Shown: positions 43,615-50,795 of the stretch, piece after piece
Numbering within the stretch: position 1 is the first letter of the stretch
Layout: every line of letters begins with the position of its first letter
Origin: CF-46 sp963760735
GTDB taxonomy: Bacteria; Chloroflexota; Limnocylindria; Limnocylindrales; CSP1-4
Direction: 5' to 3'
Length of the DNA stretch: 64,000 nt
Assembly: GCA_963760735.1 (NCBI GenBank)
Contig: CAVXEB010000004.1
Location: 1,736,001 to 1,800,000 of the forward strand
Program-made: the position numbers and the translations under genes
Notes under the pieces: generated by a model
The model's input: the letters and a program-made list of their open reading frames with translations, nothing else
The model's database searches: none
Told to the model about the DNA's origin: nothing

Positions 43615-43920
43615 CTAGACGTTGGCGGTCTCGGTGATCGTCCCTGCCCGGACCTTGTCGAAACAGGTGCTGCAATAGACCGGTCGGTCATTGCGTGGCG
43701 CGAACGGGACGACTGCCTGGCCGCCGCAGTTGCCGCAGATCGCGGCATGGAACTCTCGAGGCCCACCGACCGTGCGGGCACGCTTGGCAACGGCCCGACA
43801 GGACGGGCACCGCTGTGGGTCGTTCAACAGACCCTTGCTCGAGAAGAATGCTTGTTCCCCACTCGAGAATACGAACTCACCCGCGCAATCGCGACAGGTG
43901 AGCGTCCGATCCTGGAACAC
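43615..43920 (-). CDS. zinc-ribbon protein with CxxC-x17-CxxC
   Basis: A 101-residue protein with two zinc modules. The first (RTLTCRDCAGEFVFSSGEQA, then DPQRCPSCRA) matches the zf-trcl type ribbon; the second is ICGNC, 17 residues, CSTC, the known CxxC-x17-CxxC domain. Function is unknown; nucleic-acid binding is plausible. The GTG at 43920 begins the first conserved strand and has AGGAGG about 10 bases upstream. Confidence 0.85.
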   Translation of the reverse strand: MFQDRTLTCRDCAGEFVFSSGEQAFFSSKGLLNDPQRCPSCRAVAKRARTVGGPREFHAAICGNCGGQAVVPFAPRNDRPVYCSTCFDKVRAGTITETANV

Positions 43921-44262
43921 GCTTTCCCGGCCTCCTGATGACGGTCTTCGCCCCCGGTCTACGTCGCGGCCCCCCGCGCCCAACCGGTCGACCATCGGTG
44001 CCGACAGGAGGGCAACGCACCGATGTTCGAACCGGGTTCGGACCCGGAACTCATGTCGCGGAGAATAGCCGTGCCGTCAAGCGGTTTTCGTGCGTGTACA
44101 TCGCACGGAAACGGTCCCCGTGGGTCGGAATTCGCAGTAAACACCCAGAACCGGTCCAGCCGGACCGCACCCGACCGCACCGAACCTCACCAAACGGGTG
44201 CATCGAGGCACCGCACGATGTGACTGCGGGAACCTCGGGCGGGCCTCGAGCGTCGGGGCGCC
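43921..44262. other. intergenic stretch, nothing recognised
   Basis: 340 bases between divergent genes, less GC-rich than neighbouring coding DNA. It should hold both promoters. I see no RNA gene, repeat or convincing -35/-10 pair. Confidence 0.4.
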
Positions 44263-45201
44263 ATGCCTGACCTGCCGATCCACCTGCCGTTCGGCCGCCG
44301 CCTCGTCGCGCGGGCCGTCCTCGCCGTCGCCCTTCCCATCGCCGTCGCCGGATGCAGTCTCGGGGCCGCATCGCCGGCGCCGGCCGGCTCGTCCGGACCG
44401 TCAGCCCCGCCGCCGTCGACCGGTCCAACGGTCGGCGCAATCGACCACAAGACGGGCGCCACCGACATCGTCCTGCGACTCGAGGAGGGCGGCGGCTTCG
44501 TGCCCATCGACTTCCTCGCGAGCCAGGCGCCGACCTTCACGCTCTACGGCAGCGGCGTGGTCGTGTTCCAGCCCAGGCCCGTGAACCTTCCGCAACCGGA
44601 CGCGTCCGGCGTCGTCCACGGGATCCCGTGGCGGACAGCGAAGCTCGACGAGGGCCAGATCCAGGAGCTTCTCGAGTTCGCGCTGGGACCGGGCGGGCTT
44701 GGAGCCGCCCGCGAGTCCTACGTCGACAACGGGATCGCGGACGCGCCGAACACGATCTTCACCGTCCATGCGGGCGGCGTCGACAAGACCGTCGTCGTCA
44801 ACGCGCTGGCGGATGCCACGACCCAGGGCCCCGACACGGCCGCCCGCGCCCAGTTCTTCAAGGTCGCCGAACGGCTCCGGGACTTCGACCGCGGCGGCTC
44901 GATCTCGACCGACATGTTCGAGTCGGACCGCTATCGGGGCGTCCTGATCGAGCGCGAGCCGCAGGCCGGTCCAACGGCCACGCCGTGGCCGTGGCCGTCG
45001 ATCCCGCTCACCGACTTCAAGGAAGTCCAGACCCCCGACGGCGGCACGAGCTTCCCGAAGCGGACGCTGTCTCCGGCCGAGGTCGATGCGATCGGCATCA
45101 AGGATGCGGTCGGTGGCCTTCAGGGGGTTGTTCTCGCCGGCGCCAACGGCAAGGGATACACGTTGATCGTCCGGCCGCTCCTGCCCGAAGAGGCCAGTTA
45201 G
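44263..45201 (+). CDS. lipoprotein, unknown function
   Basis: A 312-residue exported lipoprotein. The signal peptide runs from ATG 44263 to the lipobox AVAGC at about residue 31; a short Pro/Ser linker leads to a domain with GATDIVLRLEEGGGFVPIDF and FTLYGSGVVVFQPRP, then GIPWRTAKLDEGQIQELLEF. I do not recognise the family, though this LRLE-GGGF...P pattern looks like a repeated beta-sandwich motif. It is transcribed towards the STAND regulator. Confidence 0.7.
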   Translation: MPDLPIHLPFGRRLVARAVLAVALPIAVAGCSLGAASPAPAGSSGPSAPPPSTGPTVGAIDHKTGATDIVLRLEEGGGFVPIDFLASQAPTFTLYGSGVVVFQPRPVNLPQPDASGVVHGIPWRTAKLDEGQIQELLEFALGPGGLGAARESYVDNGIADAPNTIFTVHAGGVDKTVVVNALADATTQGPDTAARAQFFKVAERLRDFDRGGSISTDMFESDRYRGVLIEREPQAGPTATPWPWPSIPLTDFKEVQTPDGGTSFPKRTLSPAEVDAIGIKDAVGGLQGVVLAGANGKGYTLIVRPLLPEEAS

Positions 45202-45482
45202 CGCTCGTCGCAGCGAACCGACCGGCGCCAGCCTGACGACCAGGGAGCGCGGCGCAGATAAGCGTCCGATGAGGGCCGCTCGGCACCATGCCGTGCATGG
45301 CCAACCGCCGGACGCTTCATCTCGTTGACAGCCGCCGAGCGGCGTCCGTATCGTTCGCGCCGCCTGATGCGGTCACGCTCGGTCCACGAGGGAGGGGCCC
45401 TGCGCGCGTACGGATCGCCGTCGGGCCGGGGGGCGCGGGAGGTGCGGCACCCGACCGCCTCCGCACCGAGCGAGGCGTCGGC

Positions 45483-47030
45483 GTGAGCTATCCGATCCAG
45501 CCGGGGAAGGTCCAGGCCCCGGCGCTGCGGGATGAGACCCTCGCGAGGACGCGCCTGCTCGATTGGCTCGAGGCGAAGATCCACAGCCGGGTCATCTACG
45601 TGATCGCCGACGCCGGCTACGGCAAGACGACCCTCCTCGCGGACTTTTCGAGACGGACGCGGCTGCGAACGATCTGGTATCGCCTCGACGAGGACGATCG
45701 CGACTGGGTCGGCTTCCTGTCGCACCTCGTCGCGGCCGGTCGCGAGCACGACCCGGAGTTCGCGCCGCGCACGACCGGACTGCTGCGGTCCCTGGAGGCG
45801 GGTGGGGTGACCCGCGACGACGCGGTCGAGGTATTCCTCTCCGAGCTCCCGTCGATCGCGCGCGAGGGCTCGGCGCTGATCTTCGATGACTTCCATCTCG
45901 CCGACGAGGTCGGCGACGTCCGCCAGATCGTTCGCGAGATCGTCGCGCGGGCGCCGGAGCGACTGTCGATCGTGTTCGCGAGCCGGCGCCAGCCGCCCGT
46001 TCCCGTGTCGAAGCTCCGGGCGATCGGCGAGCTGGCGGAGCTCGGAATCTCGGATCTCCGGTTCTCGGACAGCGAGCTCGAGCAGTTGTTCAGGGAGACG
46101 TACAAGCGCCCGCTGGAGCCGGATGTCCTGACCGAGCTGGCGGCGCGGACGGAGGGCTGGGCGGCATCGCTGACCCTCGTGCAGGCCGCGCTGCGGGAGC
46201 GGTCGCCATCGGAGACCCGGTCATTCGTCCGGACCTTGTCGGGCGCCCGCGACGAGCTCCACGACTACCTCGCGGAGGAGGTGGTGGGTGACCTGCCGCG
46301 GATCCACCAGCAGTTCCTGATGCGGACCTCCGTCCTCCAGGTGGTCACGCCCGAGCTCGCGCAGGTCGCGACCGGTCTGAAGGCGGTCGAGGTCCAGTCG
46401 CTGATGCTCGAGTCCGAACGGCTCGGTCTCCTCGGGCGCCGCTCGAATCGCCGCTCGACAGCCCAGCGCTACCACCCGCTGGTGCGCGAGTTCCTCGAGG
46501 AGCGGCTCCTCCGCGACATCGGCACCGCCGGCGTGGACGAGCTGCATGTCGCCGTTGCCAGATGGGCCGAGACCACGGACTGGAGAACGGCGGCTCATCA
46601 CTTCGCCTCGGCCCGTCGCTGGCCCGACCTCCAACGCGTGCTGGACACGCACGTGGAGACGATCGTCGCGTCGGGCGCATTCCTCGCGGCGGCTTTCTTC
46701 GTCGACCTGCTCGGGAAATCGTCGTCGTCAGGTTCGGCCGAGGTGGTTCGGTCCCGGGCCGCAAGCGTGACCGGCGACCTCGAGGAGATGCTCAAGCACG
46801 CCGACAGAGCCGCGGCTTTGGACCCGGACTCTGACGCAGTCGCCATGACCCTGATCGCATCGCACTACGTTGGAGGCGACATCCACCGCTCGGTCGAGCT
46901 GGCCGAGCGCTTGTCCGTCGAAGGCAAGTCAGCACTCGCCCGCGACATCGCCGAGGTGATTCGCCTAAGTTCTCCGGGTCCATTGATGGCGACCTTCGCG
47001 ATGTCGCGGACTACCTCGAGCGACTCATGA
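45483..47030 (+). CDS. STAND-type ATPase regulator, N-terminal part (MalT-like)
   Basis: NTPase module of a large signal-transduction regulator. From GTG 45483 the protein opens PGKVQAPALRDETLARTRLL, typical of MalT-like proteins, then Walker A IADAGYGKTTLLADF (~42-55), Walker B SALIFDDFHLAD, sensor-like IVFASRRQPPVPVSKLRAIG, and a winged-helix/arm region (YHPLVREFLEERLLRD). The frame breaks near 46965 and continues in the next entries with TPR-like helices and a BTAD domain; taken together it would be a ~1080-residue protein. An upstream extension to 45288 is unlikely. The inducer is unknown. Confidence 0.82.
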   Translation: MSYPIQPGKVQAPALRDETLARTRLLDWLEAKIHSRVIYVIADAGYGKTTLLADFSRRTRLRTIWYRLDEDDRDWVGFLSHLVAAGREHDPEFAPRTTGLLRSLEAGGVTRDDAVEVFLSELPSIAREGSALIFDDFHLADEVGDVRQIVREIVARAPERLSIVFASRRQPPVPVSKLRAIGELAELGISDLRFSDSELEQLFRETYKRPLEPDVLTELAARTEGWAASLTLVQAALRERSPSETRSFVRTLSGARDELHDYLAEEVVGDLPRIHQQFLMRTSVLQVVTPELAQVATGLKAVEVQSLMLESERLGLLGRRSNRRSTAQRYHPLVREFLEERLLRDIGTAGVDELHVAVARWAETTDWRTAAHHFASARRWPDLQRVLDTHVETIVASGAFLAAAFFVDLLGKSSSSGSAEVVRSRAASVTGDLEEMLKHADRAAALDPDSDAVAMTLIASHYVGGDIHRSVELAERLSVEGKSALARDIAEVIRLSSPGPLMATFAMSRTTSSDS

Positions 47031-47058
47031 GCGCAATCGGATCGACGGACATCGACAT

Positions 47059-47949
47059 TACGAAGGCGTCAGCTTGTTGAATCTATCGCTGACGATGAAG
47101 GCGATCGGCGACAGCGATCGAGCTCTCGCCGCAGCGTCGCAGTCAATCGACGCACTCATTGATAGCTCGTCAGGGATGGAACTCGCCTCGGCACGATTTG
47201 CTTTCGCTGCCGCGGTCGCATGGCAAGGCAACTTGGCGCTCGCCAGAGAAGTGTTCAAGGAGCAAATTCCGTTTCTCAAGCACGCGATGCAGGCCGAACT
47301 GCACTTGGAGATTGCAGACGTCGAGACCGAATTCGGCGATGCCGAGCTGGCCGAGAGGGCGATGAGGTCCCTTGACGCCGAGGACCCTCCCCAAACCATC
47401 AGGGACATGGCGGCTTCGGCGAGATCACTGTTGCTCATTCGGACCGGACGTCCCGGAGAAGCGTGGCGTCTCGTCGAACCAGCTGAGGTAACGAGGCCAG
47501 CACCCGAGCCAGGCCGCCTGAGCCGCATCCTGGCCATCCGCGCCTACGCCGCTCTTATGCACGGCCGGCCCGAAGCGCAACGACTCGCCATCGAGGCTGC
47601 GAGCTTCGCAGAGAGGCAGGGAGCCGGGCGCCATCGGCACATGGCCTCTCTCGTTCTGGCTGCGGCCGAAGATCGACTAGACGCAGAAATCCTGTCGCTG
47701 CCGACCAGCGCAGTACCAGTCCTCTCGATTGTGGCGGAGCTCGTAACGTCCCACCTTCCGAGACTTGGTGCTCCAGCGCTCGGCATGGTGACGGAAGAGG
47801 CGTCGATTCGACCCCAACGTTGGTTGCCGAGCATTCGGTCGGCTTCAGCCGATGAGGCGAATTCCGCCGGGCGCCTTGCGGCCGCGAGACTCCTTGACCT
47901 CGTCGGAGAAGTAGACGACATCCGTCGACTACGACAGTTCTCCCGAGGA
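47059..47949 (+). CDS. STAND regulator, TPR-like middle part (frameshifted)
   Basis: Helical-repeat section that continues the ATPase. A short piece in a third frame (FSGSIDGDLRDVADYLERLM, ~46970-47050) bridges to this frame, which reads YEGVSLLNLSLTMKAIGDSD, RFAFAAAVAWQGNLALAREV and RLSRILAIRAYAALMHGRPE: paired amphipathic helices like TPRs. Adding one C near 47055 joins the second and third pieces. Composition is clearly less GC-rich than the ATPase part, beginning around 46.9 kb. Whether the breaks are real or errors cannot be decided here. Confidence 0.7.
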
Positions 47950-48724
47950 GCCGCGCCGGGCTGCCAGGGACCGAGGGCTGGGACGCGGTCTCGCCAGAAG
48001 ACTGGCATCGAAGGCCCTTGTCTTGGACTTGGGGCGCGTCCGCGTCTCTGTTGGCGACCGCGAGGTCTCGGGCGGAGACATCAGGCGGAAGGTGCTCGCT
48101 TTGCTTTGCTTCCTGCTTGCCAAGCCGCGGATGACCGCAACCCGCGAAGAGGTAATGGAAGCTCTTTGGCCCGACATCGACCCGGACGGAGCGATCAACT
48201 CGCTCAACCAGACCGTGTACTTCCTTCGTCGAGTGTTCGAGCCCGAGTATCAGGAAGACCTCTCGCCTGGATACGTGCATCAGGAGTCCGACCTAGTGTT
48301 CCTCGACGGTGAGTTGGTTCGGTCTTCGAGCAGCCAGTGTGCGGCCCTAATCGCCTCGATTGACCGAAACAGAACGCCGGATCTGGTTGATGCACTAAGC
48401 GAGGTCTATGTCGGACGGTTTGCCGCGGACTTCGCTTATGAGGATTGGGCGTCCGACTACCGCGATTGGCTTCATGTTGGCTACCTCCACATCGTCGAAA
48501 CGGAGATCGCCGACGAGATTGCTCGAGGGAGGTTCGAGCGCGGTGTGCGTTTGGCGAGGCGTGCCCTCGAAGTCGACCCACGGCTCGACACCCTGGGACT
48601 CTCGCTCCTCCGAATGCTGAAGAGTTCCGGCGCCCACTCGGCGGCCGCAGAGCAATACGAACGCTATGCGACGCTGCTGCGCTCCGAGATCGGCATCGAG
48701 CCGCCCACGTTCGACTCGGTTTAG
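47950..48724 (+). CDS. STAND regulator, C-terminal winged helix and BTAD domain (frameshifted)
   Basis: C-terminal DNA-binding and BTAD domain. From ~47950 the frame reads RRLASKALVLDLGRVRVSVG and DREVSGGDIRRKVLALLCFL, then TREEVMEALWPDIDPDGAIN: the OmpR-like winged helix of SARP regulators. The BTAD helices follow (YVGRFAADFAYEDWASDYRD, RGVRLARRALEVDPRLD-like repeats, AAAEQYERYATLLRSEIGIE) to the stop at 48722-48724. Removing one C from the CCC near 47942 joins this to the TPR part. The module order, ATPase first and wHTH-BTAD last, is seen in Actinobacteria and Chloroflexota BTAD regulators. Confidence 0.78.
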
Positions 48725-48757
48725 GCTTGTTTGCGGGGTGATAAGTACATTGACGTA

Positions 48758-48787
48758 TTGACCGGTTTAGACCGGCGTCCCTATAGT
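48758..48787 (+). promoter_or_regulatory. promoter of the structured RNA unit
   Basis: TTGACC (48758-48763) and TATAGT (48782-48787) with an 18-base spacer, a strong match to sigma-70 sites. TTGACG at 48750 is a weaker alternative -35. It lies 34 bases after the BTAD stop. Confidence 0.75.
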
Positions 48788-48793
48788 CCGGCC

Positions 48794-48930
48794 CACTTCC
48801 CAGTACGGAGGTACTAGGAAGAGCAGTTAAGACGCTCGGACGCGCCGACGCTTCACCTGAAATGGGCACTTAGGGTGAAGCTGAGCGAGTAGTGCAACCG
48901 ACCGACCTACGTGTCAGGTCGGTTTTCGTG
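48794..48930 (+). ncRNA. candidate structured RNA, leader or sRNA
   Basis: About 137 nt from the predicted start to the terminator. Helix 1: CTTCC-C-AGTAC-GGAG-GTACT-A-GGAAG (48796-48821). Helix 2: CGCTC (48833-48837) with GAGCG (48883-48887), enclosing GCTTCACC (48850-48857) with GGTGAAGC (48874-48881). Helix 3 is the terminator at 48901-48923. It encodes no protein and fits no riboswitch class I know. It may attenuate the downstream small ORFs and HD-GYP gene or act in trans. Confidence 0.6.
48901..48927 (+). terminator. intrinsic terminator of the structured RNA
   Basis: ACCGACCT (48901-48908), 7-base loop, AGGTCGGT (48916-48923), followed by TTTCGTG; with the last stem base a run of four T. 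A classic intrinsic terminator ahead of two tiny ORFs, so read-through could be regulated. Confidence 0.78.
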
Positions 48931-48966
48931 TTCTCAGGAGCACGAAAGCCGGAAGGAGGAACGAGC

Positions 48967-48999
48967 GTGGAGCCGCAGTCCGTCATCAAGAGCTGGTAA
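48967..48999 (+). CDS. 10-residue leader or signal peptide
   Basis: GTG 48967 begins a 10-codon frame, MEPQSVIKSW, ending TAA at 48997. A near-perfect ribosome-binding site AAGGAGGA (48953-48960) lies 6 bases upstream, the best in this part of the window. It sits between the terminator and the next small ORF, 16 bases before that ATG. It could be a leader peptide controlling downstream translation. The peptide itself resembles nothing I know. Confidence 0.45.
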   Translation: MEPQSVIKSW

Positions 49000-49015
49000 C
49001 GAGGAGACGAAATCG

Positions 49016-49105
49016 ATGAAGAATCGACTCGTCCGGCTCTTTACGGCGGCGGGTGCTATCGCGGCGATTGCACTCGCGGGGGGCGCGTCGCTCAAGGGCT
49101 TCTAG
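49016..49105 (+). CDS. 29-residue hydrophobic peptide
   Basis: ATG 49016 has GAGGAGA (49001-49007) 8 bases upstream. The peptide has a basic start (MKNRLVRLF), a hydrophobic Ala-rich core (TAAGAIAAIALAGG) and a short polar end (ASLKGF). This is the shape of a membrane-inserted or exported small peptide, such as a pre-signal peptide or a small regulator. No Cys is present, so it is not an AgrD-type precursor. It lies 72 bases before the membrane HD-GYP gene, which is the likely functional partner. Confidence 0.55.
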   Translation: MKNRLVRLFTAAGAIAAIALAGGASLKGF

Positions 49106-49177
49106 TACGTTTGGTCGTGTTCGTTTTTGGGCTTGGAGGGATTAGAGTCCACTCGACGACCACCGTACAGGGAACCA

Positions 49178-50613
49178 ATGTCCAGGTCCCTTAAGCTCTA
49201 CATCTCATTGCTCGCGGGTGTCAGCGCCTTGGCGCTGGTGCTCGCGAGCATTGTTTGTGCCCAGGATCCCACGCGCATTCTTGGTCTCCGCCCGCAGATT
49301 GCACTTCTAGTCGGCGGTCCGACGACGCCGGTGACTGAAGCCAACGTGTTGGCTGGGCTCGGGTTTTGGATCCTGATAACGCTGTTCGCCGGAGCTCTTC
49401 CCGTTCGCATGCCGCGCGGAATGCTCGTGTCGGTAGCGATCGCTCCGATCGTGGCGGCGATGGCCCTTGGGGGGCCTGTCGCGGCGGGGTGGGTCGCCCT
49501 GCTAGGGACAACTGAGGGGCGCGAAGTCTCCGGCAAGGTCCCTTGGTACGGCACCGTCGCCAACCACGCCGGTGTGGTACTGCCAGCCATTGCCGGCAGC
49601 GTGATCTATGAGGTCGTGCGAGGCGCCTCGACCGAGGCGTTCTGGTCGTTTGTCGCAACCGTGGCCGGCGCAGTCGTCCTCTTCGTTCTCAACTTCGCGA
49701 TCGCCTCGGTCATGATCGCCCTAGGTCTGGACAGTCTTTGCGGATCGTCGCTGTTGGTGATGCCAGAGGCATCGTCGCCAACGCGCTCGCACTGGCGCCA
49801 CTGGCGTGGTTGATGGCGCAGATGTACATGACAGCCTGGTGGGCATCCCTCCTGTTCGCCCTGCCGCTGTACACGACCCGAGTGGCGTATCACCGGTTCG
49901 TCGAGATGCGCGAGATGTTCACGCAGACCATCGGCGCGCTGGCCGAGGCCGTGGACAAGCGCGACCCGTACACGAGCAAGCACAGCCATCGGGTGAAGGA
50001 AATCGCGGTCGACATCGGCAAGGAGCTGCGTGTCAACGCGCAGGAGCTCGAGGCGCTCGAGTGGGGCGGCCTGCTCCACGACGTCGGCAAGATCGGTGTC
50101 CCGGACGCGGTCCTCCTGAAGTCGGACCGGCTGACGCGCGACGAGCGGATGACGATGAACGCCCACCCGGTGCTCGGCGCGCAGATCATCGCACCGGTCA
50201 CGAAGCTGGCGCCGGAGCTGCCGATCATCCGTCACCACCACGAGTGGTACAACGGCTCGGGTTACCCGGACCGGCTGATCGGCGACGAGATCCCCAAGCT
50301 CGCCCGGATCCTCCACGTCGCGGACGCGTTCGAGGCGATGACCGCCCAGCGCCCGTACCGGATGACGCCGCTGACGCCGGAGCAGGCCCTTGGCGAGCTC
50401 CGCAAGTTCGCCGGCATCCAGTTCGACCCGGCCGTCGTCGACGCCTTCGTCCGGACGCCGTGGGTCCACGGCGTGTCCGACCCGGGCCAGCGGGAGGAGC
50501 CGCGCCAGATCCCGCTCATCGGCCAGGTTGCCGACCGGATGACCCAGGCCAGCGCTACACCGGCGCAGGCACCCGCACCCGCCACCGTCACGGCGGGCAT
50601 CGAACAGAGCTGA
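49178..50613 (+). CDS. membrane-anchored HD-GYP phosphodiesterase, frameshifted
   Basis: Probable cyclic-di-GMP phosphodiesterase. From ATG 49178 (GGGA 5 bases upstream) comes a ~185-residue membrane domain of six or seven helices (LKLYISLLAGVSALALVLAS, GFWILITLFAGALPVRMPRG). Near 49728 the frame shifts and continues SLRIVAVGDARGIVANALAL, two more helices, then the HD-GYP domain: KHSHRVKEIAVDIG, LLHDVGKIGVPDAVLL with the HD pair, HHHEWYNGSGYPDRLIG with the GYP, and HVADAFEAMTAQRPY. Adding one C (CTGGAC to CTGGACC) restores one protein. The active-site residues are complete. The membrane domain probably senses a signal. Confidence 0.85.
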
Positions 50614-50795
50614 CGCGCAGGCCGAGACATCCGCGATCGCTCAGCGATCCTGCGCCGTCGAGCCCGCGACCAACGACCGTTCGAACGCGCAATCCACAGA
50701 CGGGGGCCTGCGATAGGTGCGCTCCACGCTCCGACCACGGTTGACGGCAGGCATCATTCGACCGCGATGACGCCGAGTCCCACCCGCCGACCCGC

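Noticed and set aside
45288..45482. N-terminal extension of the STAND regulator
   Set aside because: Gly/Arg/Pro-rich with no similarity to MalT-like N-termini; the conserved sequence begins just after GTG 45483.
48821..48848. 5S rRNA-like stretch (AGTTAAG...CGCGCCGACG)
   Set aside because: Only this short block resembles 5S; the flanking helices and length do not fit, and the promoter/terminator layout points to a small regulatory RNA.
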